Assembly: GCA_964518725.1 (NCBI GenBank)
Contig: CAZFKP010000014.1
Location: 1 to 64,000, forward strand
DNA from: JANRKF01 sp964518725
Lineage (GTDB): Bacteria; Pseudomonadota; Alphaproteobacteria; Rickettsiales; SXRF01
Direction of reading: 5' to 3'
DNA: 64,000 nt
Position numbers and translations under genes: made by a program. Position 1 is the stretch's first letter; each line of letters opens with the position of its first letter. A model generated the notes under the pieces. That model did no database searches, had not been told where the DNA came from, and was given only the letters and a program-made list of their open reading frames with translations. Shown here in pieces: positions 8,568 to 17,422 of the stretch.

Positions 8568-9314
8568 ATGGTCGCCTTGCAACGCTCCCCAAACGTCACT
8601 GTCAAGCTCTCCGTTGTTGTGCCCTGCTACAACGAGCAGCCGACACTGCGCGCCAGTATCGAGCGCCTGCACGCCACGCTTTCCACCGAATGCACCTTGG
8701 AAATCATTATTGTCGATGACTGCTCCCACGATGATAGTCTTAATATCGCGGAAAGCCTCGCTACCCAGTTCCCAGCCATCAAGCTCTACAAACATTCCAT
8801 CAACCAGGGCAAAGGCGCCGCGCTCCGCACCGGGCTCTCCAAAACCACGGGCGACGTCGTCGCCATTCACGACGCCGACATGGAATATAACCCCGCCGAC
8901 CTGAAGCGCATGCTGAATTTCATGCTGGAAAACCACGCCGACGTGGTGTTCGGCACCCGCTTCAAATACCACGACGGCAGCCGGGTGCTTTATTTCTGGC
9001 ATATGGTCGCCAACAAGATCATCACCCTGTGGTGCAATATGTGGACGAACCTGAACTTGACCGACATTGAGTGCTGCTACAAAATGTTCAGCCGCGATGT
9101 AGCGAATAAACTCACCATCGAAGAGGATCGCTTCGGCGTCGAGCCGGAGCTGGTGGCCAAATGCGCCCATATGCGGCTCAATGGCCGCCAACTGAAAATA
9201 TACGAGATGGGCATCGACTACCACGGACGCACTTACGAAGAAGGCAAGAAAATCGGTTGGAAGGATGGCGTCCGCGCCATCTGGGCAATTACCAAATATA
9301 ACCTACGCAAATGA
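8568..9314 (+). CDS. Family 2 glycosyltransferase, dolichol-phosphate-mannose-synthase-like
   Basis: 248 residues. It is a GT-A fold starting with KLSVVVPCYNEQPTL, followed by EIIIVDDCSHDDS (nucleotide-binding Asp), NQGKGAALRTGL, and the metal-binding HDADMEYNPADL motif. This set is characteristic of the DPM1/DPG-synthase-like branch of GT2, which moves a sugar from a nucleotide donor to a polyprenyl phosphate on the cytoplasmic membrane face. There is no C-terminal membrane domain, so it is the soluble type. The ATG overlaps no other gene. Its stop codon overlaps the in-frame ATG of the prepilin gene that follows (ATGA). Confidence 0.85.
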   Translation: MVALQRSPNVTVKLSVVVPCYNEQPTLRASIERLHATLSTECTLEIIIVDDCSHDDSLNIAESLATQFPAIKLYKHSINQGKGAALRTGLSKTTGDVVAIHDADMEYNPADLKRMLNFMLENHADVVFGTRFKYHDGSRVLYFWHMVANKIITLWCNMWTNLNLTDIECCYKMFSRDVANKLTIEEDRFGVEPELVAKCAHMRLNGRQLKIYEMGIDYHGRTYEEGKKIGWKDGVRAIWAITKYNLRK

Positions 9315-10174
9315 AATAACAGCAACATGGTTTTACGCTGGTCGAGCTCTCGATCGTGCTCGTTATCGTCGCACTCTTAGTCGGTGGTGTTATCGTCGGG
9401 CGCGAAATGATCGCCAACGCCCAGATGCGCTCCTCCATGACTGCGATCGAAGCCTATAAAACGGCATTCGGCGCATTCCGCGGGAAATATAATTGCCTGC
9501 CCGGCGACTGCACCAATGGCGTCAACTTCGGTGTGGCAAGCGTCAACGGCAACGGCAACCAACAGATTGATGGCATACGCACACCAGGCAGTACTACCGG
9601 TGGACAACTATCGCTGTGCACCAGCTGTGGTGCAGCAATCAGTAGTGGTGGCGTTTATCCACCCTTCAGCGAAATTAGCATGGCGCTGGAATCGCTTTCA
9701 AGAGCCAAGTTGGTTAAGGATGATTTGGTTGTGTTCACCGCCAGCGCCACCTCTTATTATGGCACCTCCAAACTGTTTCCGAAACTGGCAACGCAGGCGC
9801 ATGCGACCTTTTTTCCAGCCTCCCACAATGGCATCACTTATTTTCGTACTATTGTAGGTAATGCTGGCGCTGATGGATCGATGTATTTTTCTGGCTATGC
9901 CCTTAGTCCAATACAAGCAGCAAATCTCTCCCAGAAACTTGGTGATGGTAGCGTCGGGCGTAATTTTACTTCCTTCGCAATCACATCCCAAGCTGCTGGT
10001 GCTAATAGCGCGAACACAGACGGTGGAAACTACAACATGTTTGCCTCCTTGCCGAACCTTAAATCACTGGTGTCGAACGCTGCAATCTCCTGCGTCAATG
10101 ATACCGTTACACCCTATATTTGGGACACGTCCAATAACAACGCTGCCTGCGACCTGATGTTTCGGATTCAGTAA
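9311..10174 (+). pseudogene. Prepilin-like gene with an ochre codon at position 3
   Basis: The frame encodes a classic type IV/type II prepilin N-terminus: a short polar leader, Gly-Phe cleavage site, GFTLVELSIVLVIVALLVGG as the membrane/assembly helix, and a pseudopilin body containing KYNCLPGDCTNG and several Cys. The only in-frame ATG placing the leader correctly is at 9311, overlapping the glycosyltransferase stop (ATGA). From there the codons are ATG AAA TAA CAG CAA CAT GGT TTT, so codon 3 is a stop. Without it the gene would read 287 codons. The next possible start (GTG at 9356) would lose the cleavage site. This is a nonsense mutation, a base-call error (AAA to TAA) or an unusual start. 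The body is otherwise intact, so any lesion would be recent. Confidence 0.7.
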
Positions 10175-11563
10175 CTACCAGCCCTTGGGCACGTAGTGCG
10201 GGGCGACCCGAACCTGATTGCGACCATTGCGCTTGGCAGAATAGAGCGCCTCGTCGGCGCGCTTGATGAGCGCCTCGGCGGAGTCACCGTCGGGATGCGA
10301 GTTGGCGATGCCGATACTGATGGTTTTGTGGATCGTCTCGCCATTGGCACCCACCACGAATGGGCTTTTCTCCACCAGTTCGCGCATACGGTTCGCCGCG
10401 CCCAACGACGATTGTTCATCGGTTTCCGGCATCAGCACCACAAACTCCTCGCCGCCGAACCGCGCCGCAAGATCGGTAGAACGCGAGATACGCATGATGA
10501 GTTCGGCAAGCTGTTTCAGCACCCGGTCGCCGACATCGTGGCCATAGGTGTCGTTCACCTCCTTGAAGTGATCCATGTCCATAATCATCAGCGAAATCAC
10601 CTTGCCGCTTTTCACCGACTGCCGCACCATGTTCTCAAGGTGGGTGTTCAGGAAGTGGCGATTGTAGAGTCCCGTTAACCCATCGGTCAGCGCCATCGAA
10701 ACGCTTTTCTGGTATTGGGTTCTCAGCGCATCCTGATAGCGCTTGCGGCGAATCTGCGTCCGCACGCGGGCAAGCATTTCATTCTTATCGACCGGCATGG
10801 TCATGTAATCGTTGATGCCCATCTCAAGCGCCTTCAACATCAGACGCAGATCGTCTTCATCGACCAAGACCAAGAGCGGCACATTACGGGTTTCTTCCTG
10901 GCTTTTAATCTGCGACGCAAGGCGCAACCCATCGGCATCGGTGAGCACCGTGCTCATCAGGATCATGTCGTAATTGCCTTCCTGCACTTTCGCCATCACC
11001 TGATCGGCCTCCTGAATCCAGTCCACCTGATAGGTTTCGGAAAGCTTGGCGGCGATTTGCTTGCCCTGCACCTGGTCATCATCGACCAGCAGGATTTTTG
11101 ACCCCGATACATCCGACAGGAAGGTATTGTCGGTCGACGATATCCCCATCTGTACATTGGTTTTATCGCGCAGGCGAAGCTCATCAAGCAGCACCTTGAT
11201 CCGCACCAGCGACTTCACGCGGGCAAACAGCGCCATGTCGTTGATCGGTTTGGTCAGGAAATCGTCGGCGCCGACTTCCAGCCCTTTCAGGCGGTCGGAT
11301 TTTTCGGAAAGTGCCGTGACCATCACCACTGGGATATGCGCCACCTCGGCGATTTCCTTCAGGCGCTTGCAGGTTTCAAACCCATCAATCCCCGGCATCA
11401 TCACATCGAGCAGAATAATATCCGGCTTATGCTGCTTGGCAATTTCAATGGCCTCGTAACCGTCTTTCGCCGCGATCACATCGTAATATTCACTAGTGAG
11501 TTTTGCTTCCAGCAGCTTGACGTTGGCCGGCACATCATCGACAACAAGTATCTGCGCGGTCAT
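10175..11563 (-). CDS. pleD: PleD-like response regulator diguanylate cyclase
   Basis: 462 residues from the ATG at 11563 that overlaps the divK stop. The domain order is REC-REC-GGDEF. The first receiver has MTAQILVVDD and Asp53 in LLDVMMPGIDG. The second receiver has lost the phosphoacceptor (ILMSTVLTDADG), as in known PleD adaptor domains. The GGDEF domain carries the active site RFGGEEFVVL and an upstream RSTD, which fits the RxxD product-inhibition I-site at the usual five-residue spacing. Phosphorylation-induced dimerisation would switch on c-di-GMP synthesis, which in Caulobacter drives the motile-to-sessile change. The longer in-frame extension to 11647 lies inside divK and is not used. 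Confidence 0.93.
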   Translation of the reverse strand: MTAQILVVDDVPANVKLLEAKLTSEYYDVIAAKDGYEAIEIAKQHKPDIILLDVMMPGIDGFETCKRLKEIAEVAHIPVVMVTALSEKSDRLKGLEVGADDFLTKPINDMALFARVKSLVRIKVLLDELRLRDKTNVQMGISSTDNTFLSDVSGSKILLVDDDQVQGKQIAAKLSETYQVDWIQEADQVMAKVQEGNYDMILMSTVLTDADGLRLASQIKSQEETRNVPLLVLVDEDDLRLMLKALEMGINDYMTMPVDKNEMLARVRTQIRRKRYQDALRTQYQKSVSMALTDGLTGLYNRHFLNTHLENMVRQSVKSGKVISLMIMDMDHFKEVNDTYGHDVGDRVLKQLAELIMRISRSTDLAARFGGEEFVVLMPETDEQSSLGAANRMRELVEKSPFVVGANGETIHKTISIGIANSHPDGDSAEALIKRADEALYSAKRNGRNQVRVAPHYVPKGW

Positions 11564-11940
11564 GCGATCGCTTCCTCGCCCAGGAAGCGCCGCACCGTCT
11601 CCATGAACGACACGATGGAAATAGGTTTTGAGAGGTAGGCTTCGCAACCGGCTGCAAGGATTTTTTCCTCATCGTCTTTCATGGCAAATGCCGTCACCGC
11701 CACAATCGGGATGTCACAAATACTCGCATCGGCCTTCAGGCGGCGCGTGACATCCAGCCCCGAAATTTCCGGCAGCTGGATATCCATCAGAATCAAATCC
11801 GGGTGTTCGTGCTTGGTCAGCGTAATCGCCTCCAGCCCTTCTTTTGTCTCGATCGTATCGTAACCGTGCGCGGCCAGTAAATCGCGGAACAATTTCAAGT
11901 TGAGGTCGTTATCCTCGACGATGAGAATCTTTTTTTTCAT
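11560..11940 (-). CDS. divK: Single-domain response regulator DivK
   Basis: A 126-residue stand-alone receiver. MKKKILIVEDNDLNLKLF carries the acidic pair, and phosphoacceptor Asp53 lies in LILMDIQLPEISG. The switch Thr is in VAVTAFAM and the Lys in YLSKPISI. The sequence around Asp53 and the linkage to pleD identify it as DivK, the alphaproteobacterial cell-cycle regulator controlled by DivJ/PleC-type kinases. It overlaps pleD by 4 bp (ATGA), implying translational coupling. A PAS histidine kinase with a related catalytic core is encoded at 40 kb, but a functional link is not shown by the sequence. Confidence 0.93.
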   Translation of the reverse strand: MKKKILIVEDNDLNLKLFRDLLAAHGYDTIETKEGLEAITLTKHEHPDLILMDIQLPEISGLDVTRRLKADASICDIPIVAVTAFAMKDDEEKILAAGCEAYLSKPISIVSFMETVRRFLGEEAIA

Positions 11941-12083
11941 GATCCCGTGGCGCTTACTTATGTTTTTTTGAAACGTATTCTATAGCCGTTATACGCAGGA
12001 AATTTTAACAAACCCCTAAGAACCCCCTGCCTTCTAATTCATTATGGCGTGCACATATTAAAATATTGTATAGATTACGAATT

Positions 12084-12605
12084 ATGCCATTTGCACTCGA
12101 TGCCGCCACCCTGCACCCCTCCACTGCCCTTGCGCTATCGGCGCTTGAGTGGCTGGAACACCGCATTCACCCGGCAACCATCCTCGATATGGGATGCGGA
12201 AACGGCGTATTATCGCTGGCTAGCGTGCATCTGTGGGACGCCAGCGCGCTGGCCTGCGATATTTCAGAGGAAGCCCTGCGCGACACACGCGCCAATATCC
12301 GCCAATTCGCCGAACACGCCCCCATCACCACCTTACGCAGCGACGGCTTCAAGCACCCCGGCATCCGCCACCATGCACCCTATGACCTCATCCTCGCCAA
12401 CCTGCTCGCCCAGTGGCAGGTGCAAATGGCGTGTGACATCAAAAACCACCTAAACCCCGGCGGGCATGTGCTGCTTTCCGGCATGCTCTTGTGGCAGGAA
12501 AACGGGGTAGCCGACGCATTCCGAACCATTGATATCGATATAATTCATACGATTAGACACGAAGACTGGGTGTGCCTCGTCGGGCAACATAAAATGGCTG
12601 GTTAG
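12084..12605 (+). CDS. Class I SAM-dependent methyltransferase
   Basis: 173 residues from ATG 12084. It is a compact Rossmann methyltransferase with motif I TILDMGCGNGVLSLA, acidic motif II LACDISEEALRDTRANI, a YDLILANLLAQW segment and NPGGHVLLSGML. The NLLA-with-PGG combination resembles PrmA-type protein methyltransferases, which modify ribosomal protein L11, but this protein lacks PrmA's N-terminal substrate-binding domain and is much shorter. The substrate is therefore unassigned. It is divergent from divK and 55 bp ahead of the next gene. Confidence 0.8.
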   Translation: MPFALDAATLHPSTALALSALEWLEHRIHPATILDMGCGNGVLSLASVHLWDASALACDISEEALRDTRANIRQFAEHAPITTLRSDGFKHPGIRHHAPYDLILANLLAQWQVQMACDIKNHLNPGGHVLLSGMLLWQENGVADAFRTIDIDIIHTIRHEDWVCLVGQHKMAG

Positions 12606-12660
12606 GCTTCACTTTTATTAATAAAGCTGTATAATACGCCTGTTCAACACAGGAGATGGC

Positions 12661-13350
12661 ATGGTATCTGTCGACCAACATACGGCACAAATGCAGCAGA
12701 CGCGCGCTGAGGCAGCGCGGGAAGCGGTGAGAGCCGGGCTTGCAGAGCGCCTGAAATACGGGCTGCGCCAGGCACGTGCGCGCTTTGAGCCACGGGCGCT
12801 GGCAGCCGAGTTGCGCTCCGCCCGCGAAATCGACAAGCTTCTGGAAAAAGATGCCTTTATCCGTGATTTGCAAGGCTTGCCGCAAGCTGGTGTCACTGAC
12901 TATATTGCACCTGCCTCCCTTCCGGAAACGGTTGACCCGAAAGCGACGGCACAAATTCAAAACCAAGCTCCTGTGACCGCAGCGCCCATCACACAAACCC
13001 GCCCGGTGGCACCACCACCACAGGCAGATGGCGCCCTTCCCGGCGGTAAAATACCCGGCGGCGCGGGCGTCGCCGACATGGTCGCCGGCGGCATCCGCAA
13101 CCTTGTGAACGCCATCGGCTCGATGTTCTCGGCCATTTCCAGCGCCTTTATCGCCAAAAAACCACCGGCAGGGGAAGCACCAGCCGCCGCCGCTCCAGCA
13201 GCTTCCAGCAAGCAGGAAGCACCCAGCCCCACGGAAAGCTCCGAACACCACGTGTCGGATGCCATGAGTGGCCAGCTATCACCACCGCCTGCCGCTCCTG
13301 TGGCCAGCGCAGGGACTTTAAGTAAAAAACAAGGAAGCTCAGTAGCTTAA
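12661..13350 (+). CDS. Unknown protein, coiled-coil N-terminus and Gly/Ala amphipathic segment
   Basis: 229 residues. ATG start with AGGAGAT upstream. Residues 1-75 are an Arg/Glu/Ala-rich helix, probably coiled coil. Residues 80-135 are a Pro/Gln/Thr linker. Residues about 138-172 (GGAGVADMVAGG to SSAFIAKKP) form a hydrophobic or amphipathic Gly/Ser/Ala segment able to associate with a membrane. The tail is a low-complexity Pro/Ala/Ser region. No family is recognised. It is followed by two more unknown genes on the same strand with the same architecture (helical head, Gly-rich membrane segment, disordered Pro-rich tail), so the three probably act together. Confidence 0.6.
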   Translation: MVSVDQHTAQMQQTRAEAAREAVRAGLAERLKYGLRQARARFEPRALAAELRSAREIDKLLEKDAFIRDLQGLPQAGVTDYIAPASLPETVDPKATAQIQNQAPVTAAPITQTRPVAPPPQADGALPGGKIPGGAGVADMVAGGIRNLVNAIGSMFSAISSAFIAKKPPAGEAPAAAAPAASSKQEAPSPTESSEHHVSDAMSGQLSPPPAAPVASAGTLSKKQGSSVA

Positions 13351-13475
13351 TAAACGCCTGATTGTGACACGCACTGTCACAATTGCCATTACAGGCGCTC
13401 CCTTGCGTAATAAAAGCTTCACTTGTTTGGCCTACAGTAAGCGCGGTATGATGGAACATAAGGAAATGTGACCTG

Positions 13476-14699
13476 ATGCGCGTAGAAAAACCAGCCAATG
13501 AAGATGCTGTCCTGCCGACCCTGAGCGAAACGCTCCAGGCACGCTATAACTATTTCAAAGCCGCCGCCAACCGCGTCGGTGAAAAATTCCCCGACACCGA
13601 TACGAAAATCTATACCCAGTACCTTTCGGATTACCTGACGACCGCACAGCAATTCAAGGTCGCGACCAAAACTCCCGAAGGACAGCCGCTCGATCCGCGC
13701 TATGTCCGGGATCAGGTAAGCGCCATGGAAAACAAGCTGGCCAAGCGGTTCGACGAAAAATATCCCGTCTATGCCGCTGCCGGTGACGACAAGGGTGCGG
13801 CCGTCGCCGCCAAAAACATGCAGGCGCTCCGCCGCCTGAAAAGCGAAATCGACGGCGACAATATGTTCACCCGTTTCATCAAGGCGTTTTATGACGAAGA
13901 CCGTGGCGGGTTTCAGTTCAGCAGTGTAACAGGTGGCATCATCGGGCTACTCACCGGCGGGCTGATGGGCAGCTACTTGGCCGCCAATGCCGGTGCCATG
14001 GGCGCAGGTGGGGCAGGCACCGCTGCCATGGTATTGCTGGGCGGCGCCGGAATGGTGTTCGGCGCGCAGGTAATGTATAAGCTATTCAACCCACCCGCAA
14101 CTGCAGGCACCGACCCGGCAAAACCAGCACCCGGCCAAGGCCAACAACCGGCGCAAGGCACCGCGCCCGGGCAACCCGCTCCAACGGTGTCAACCGCACG
14201 CTACCTGTTTACGCCAACGTCAACACAGATCGCCAGCGCACCGGCGAACACACAGTTTATCCCGGTCGTGCAGCATGGCGGCGGTCTCACGCAGCTTGCC
14301 GATAAGGATCCGCAAATGACCATCGATGGGCATTACGTGTTCGATGAGAATAACGCGCCCAAATTCCAGGTGCGGAATGCCAACATGCATACCACCTCCG
14401 GTAAGAAGCCGATTGGGGTTGATGGCGTTTTCCTCAGCTCTGACAAGGACGGGAAAATCAACCTCGCCGCATCCGAAAACATCGACGCGCTGAACCGGAT
14501 GGATCAGGTCATCCTCGCCAGTGTCAGCCGGGCAAAAACGCGGATCGAACAAGCCCTGAATGAACGCCACCCCGAGCGCGAACAAACCATTAAACTCTAC
14601 GATGAGATCAGCAGCTCTGAAATCCTGAAACCTTCCTCAACCCCTATCCAGACAGGCGTTGATGGTACAACCAAACCACAAGAATCACCCGCACGATAA
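13476..14699 (+). CDS. Unknown protein with Gly-rich transmembrane hairpin
   Basis: 407 residues, ATG start. Residues 1-140 are charged and helical (LSETLQARYNYFKAAANRV, LPLDPRYVRD-like stretch, KNMQALRRLKSEI). Residues about 148-200 contain two hydrophobic helices very rich in Gly/Ala (GGIIGLLTGGLMGSYLAANA and AAMVLLGGAGMVFGAQVMY), a possible GxxxG-packed hairpin. A Pro/Gln/Gly linker follows (200-245), then a soluble C-terminal domain of about 150 residues (IPVVQHGGGLTQL to LDRMDQV-like). No signal peptide is seen. No known family fits. 125 bp separate it from the preceding gene and 27 bp from the following one. Confidence 0.65.
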   Translation: MRVEKPANEDAVLPTLSETLQARYNYFKAAANRVGEKFPDTDTKIYTQYLSDYLTTAQQFKVATKTPEGQPLDPRYVRDQVSAMENKLAKRFDEKYPVYAAAGDDKGAAVAAKNMQALRRLKSEIDGDNMFTRFIKAFYDEDRGGFQFSSVTGGIIGLLTGGLMGSYLAANAGAMGAGGAGTAAMVLLGGAGMVFGAQVMYKLFNPPATAGTDPAKPAPGQGQQPAQGTAPGQPAPTVSTARYLFTPTSTQIASAPANTQFIPVVQHGGGLTQLADKDPQMTIDGHYVFDENNAPKFQVRNANMHTTSGKKPIGVDGVFLSSDKDGKINLAASENIDALNRMDQVILASVSRAKTRIEQALNERHPEREQTIKLYDEISSSEILKPSSTPIQTGVDGTTKPQESPAR

Positions 14700-14726
14700 A
14701 AACTTTAGATGAGATTGGAACAGACT

Positions 14727-15488
14727 ATGTCAACACCCGGCCAAATGCTCGATAACCTGCTCACCTCCGTCCAGCAAGGCGCATACACCGTTGGTGGAAA
14801 AGCCTCGCAGCTAACAGGCGACGCCAAAAATTTCCTCGGCGGTTATGTGGAATGGGCGAAGAAAAGCCAAACGGCAAAAACGTTGGATGAATACCGTGCT
14901 TATTTAGCGTCGACCGGTACCACTGTTAGTAGCGACGTCTATAACACCAGCAAGGATTTCATGGCCAACACCGACACCGGGAAAGCCCTGCAAGCCGCAT
15001 GGAAATCTGTGGTGGATACAGTGTCCGGCGGCGCCAAGAAAGATGGCAAAGACGACAAACACGATGCCCCACAGCAAACCGGGTTCTTCGCAGAAAACCG
15101 CGTCGGCATCATCACCGGCGCCTTTGCAACCATCGCCTCAATCTTCCTGACCGGCAATCCGTTGATCGCCCTGCTGGTCGGCGTGGCATCCGCCGCTGCC
15201 GGGAATTTTTTCTTCGACCAGGAAAACAGCTACCTCAAATCCTTCTTCCCAAAAACCTCGACGGCAACAACCACCAAAACGGCGGGCGCAGAAGAAGCCA
15301 CATCAACACCAGCCCAGAATGCCGAACTGGTGCCAATCATTGGCAGGTTTGTACCCATGAATGTGCTGGAAGAAGCGAAAAAGAACGCAACCCCCAACGC
15401 AAGCGGCGGGGTTACCGTGCCTACCGGCGAAAATGCCGCGCCCCCACCTGTTTCTGCCACAGCACCTGAGAATGTGAATGAGCGCTAG
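14727..15488 (+). CDS. Unknown protein with hydrophobic Gly/Ala hairpin
   Basis: 253 residues from the ATG at 14727, which has GGAAC upstream; an ATG six codons earlier lacks a ribosome site. Residues 1-120 are soluble and helical. Residues about 125-165 are hydrophobic (RVGIITGAFATIASIFL, then LIALLVGVASAAAGNFFF), resembling the membrane hairpin of the preceding protein. A Thr/Ala-rich linker and a Pro-rich tail follow, with a short ordered patch (LVPIIGRFVPMNVLEEAK). Third of three similarly built unknown genes. Its stop overlaps the convergent acs stop by 4 bp. It has no recognised family. Confidence 0.65.
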   Translation: MSTPGQMLDNLLTSVQQGAYTVGGKASQLTGDAKNFLGGYVEWAKKSQTAKTLDEYRAYLASTGTTVSSDVYNTSKDFMANTDTGKALQAAWKSVVDTVSGGAKKDGKDDKHDAPQQTGFFAENRVGIITGAFATIASIFLTGNPLIALLVGVASAAAGNFFFDQENSYLKSFFPKTSTATTTKTAGAEEATSTPAQNAELVPIIGRFVPMNVLEEAKKNATPNASGGVTVPTGENAAPPPVSATAPENVNER

Positions 15489-17422
15489 ACTTGCTTTTTC
15501 CCCGCGACCAGATCAGCGACGATTTCAGGATTGGTAAGCGTTGAGACATCGCCCAGATTCTCAGTTTCGCCCTCAGCGATTTTCCGCAAAATACGGCGCA
15601 TGATTTTTCCCGAACGGGTTTTCGGTAATTGCGGTGTGAAGTGAATCACATCGGGCGTAGCAATCGCGCCAATCGCCGCACGCACATGTTTTTTTAAGTC
15701 GGCAGCAATCGCCTCACTACCGTCAATGCCGGCGGCAAGTGTCACGTAGCAGTAAATCCCCTGCCCTTTTACCGGGTGCGGCGTGCCCACCACCGCCGCT
15801 TCCGTCACGTGGTCATGGCCGACCAGTGCACTTTCCACTTCCGCCGTACCGATGCGGTGGCCGCTGACATTTAGCACATCATCCACCCGGCCGGTGATCC
15901 AATAATAACCGTCCTCGTCGCGTTTTGCGCCGTCTCCGGTGAAATATAATCCAGGATATTGCGAGAAGTAGGTTTGCTCAAACCGCGCATGATCACCGAA
16001 CACGGTGCGCGCCTGTCCCGGCCATGAATCTTTGATGGAAAGCAATCCCTCGCATGCACCGTCAAGCGGCACGCCCTGCGGATCGGTAATGACCGGCTGC
16101 ACCCCGAAATACGGAAACGCCGCCGCACCGGGCTTCAGCGCATGCGCGCCGGGAAGCGGCGTCATCATGTGGCCGCCGGTTTCTGTTTGCCACCACGTAT
16201 CGACAATCGGGCAGCGTGAATCCCCGACCACGCGCCAGCACCACAACCACGCTTCGGGATTGATCGGCTCACCGACGCTGCCAAGTAACCGCAGAGATTT
16301 TCGTGATGCCACTTTCACCGGCGCATCACCCTCGCGCATTAATGCGCGGATCGCCGTCGGCGCCGTGTAAAAAATCGTGACCCCGTGTTTGTCGATGGTT
16401 TTCCAGAACCGTGAACTGTCGGGATAATTCGGCACCCCCTCGAATAACAGGCTGACGGCGCCATTGAGCAACGGCCCATAGACACAGTAGCTATGCCCCG
16501 TCACCCAGCCGACATCGGCCGAACACCAGAATATATCGCCGTCACGATAATCGAAAGTGTTGAGGAACGTCATCCCCACCCACACCATGTAGCCGCCAGT
16601 CGTATGCAGGACGCCCTTGGGCTTGCCGGTAGAGCCGGAGGTATAAAGGATGAATAGCGGATCCTCCGCCTCCATGATGGTCGGAACACATACTGGCGCA
16701 GCCATTTCCATCGCCTCATGGTACCACGTGTCGCCCGCATTCCACGCCACTGCGCCACCGGTACGCTTCACCACAACGACTGATTCGACACCACCCGCGA
16801 TCTTTATCGCCGCATCGACATTATTTTTGAGCGGAATATTCTTGCCGCCGCGCACGCCTTCATCAGCGGTGATGACGAGCTTGCTCGCGCAATCGCTGAT
16901 ACGCCCGGCCAGTGCTTCCGCCGAGAACCCGGCGAACACCACCGAATGGATGGCACCAATGCGCGCACAGGCAAGCATCGCCACCGCCGCCTCCGGGATC
17001 ATCGGCAGGTAAATCGTGACGCGGTCGCCTTTCTGCACACCCTGCGCTTTCAGCACATTGGCGAATTTACACACCGCGTCGTAAAGCTGCTGGTAGGTGA
17101 TGTGCTGCGAATCTTCGGGATTATCGCCTTCCCAGATGAACGCCGTCTGGTGGGCACGGTGCGGCAAATGGCGATCAAGGCAGTTCTCAGTGATATTGAG
17201 CCGCCCGCCATCGAACCAGCGAATGGAGATAGCACCCTCCCGCAGATCAAAATTCGTAGCTTTCACCGTGTGCCATGTCTGCCGCCATGCAAACTCGCTT
17301 GCCTGTGCCGCCCAGAAATGTTCCGGATCCGAAACGGACTCGGCATACATCTCGCAGTAGCGTTCCGGCGTGATCCGTGCATCACGCTTCCACGCTTCGG
17401 GGATGGGAACCAGCGTCGTCAC
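15485..17422 (-). CDS. acs: Acetyl-CoA synthetase
   Basis: 645 residues, the usual length for AMP-forming acetyl-CoA ligase. The phosphate loop YTSGSTGKPKGVLH, the adenylate motif DTWWQTETGGHM, the hinge TGDGAKRDEDGYYWITGR with VDDVLNVSGHRIG, and the C-terminal catalytic Lys in PKTRSGKIMRRILRK are all intact. That Lys is the known acetylation switch in the family. The enzyme converts acetate, ATP and CoA to acetyl-CoA, feeding the TCA cycle. The GTG start overlaps the rapZ stop (GTGA), so the two are translationally coupled. Confidence 0.96.
   Translation of the reverse strand: MTTLVPIPEAWKRDARITPERYCEMYAESVSDPEHFWAAQASEFAWRQTWHTVKATNFDLREGAISIRWFDGGRLNITENCLDRHLPHRAHQTAFIWEGDNPEDSQHITYQQLYDAVCKFANVLKAQGVQKGDRVTIYLPMIPEAAVAMLACARIGAIHSVVFAGFSAEALAGRISDCASKLVITADEGVRGGKNIPLKNNVDAAIKIAGGVESVVVVKRTGGAVAWNAGDTWYHEAMEMAAPVCVPTIMEAEDPLFILYTSGSTGKPKGVLHTTGGYMVWVGMTFLNTFDYRDGDIFWCSADVGWVTGHSYCVYGPLLNGAVSLLFEGVPNYPDSSRFWKTIDKHGVTIFYTAPTAIRALMREGDAPVKVASRKSLRLLGSVGEPINPEAWLWCWRVVGDSRCPIVDTWWQTETGGHMMTPLPGAHALKPGAAAFPYFGVQPVITDPQGVPLDGACEGLLSIKDSWPGQARTVFGDHARFEQTYFSQYPGLYFTGDGAKRDEDGYYWITGRVDDVLNVSGHRIGTAEVESALVGHDHVTEAAVVGTPHPVKGQGIYCYVTLAAGIDGSEAIAADLKKHVRAAIGAIATPDVIHFTPQLPKTRSGKIMRRILRKIAEGETENLGDVSTLTNPEIVADLVAGKKQV

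Noticed and set aside
9317..9319. Recoding (pyrrolysine-like or reassigned TAA) of the prepilin ochre codon
   Set aside because: TAA ends several intact genes here (for example gltD and dnaK), so it is read as stop; mutation or sequence error is simpler.
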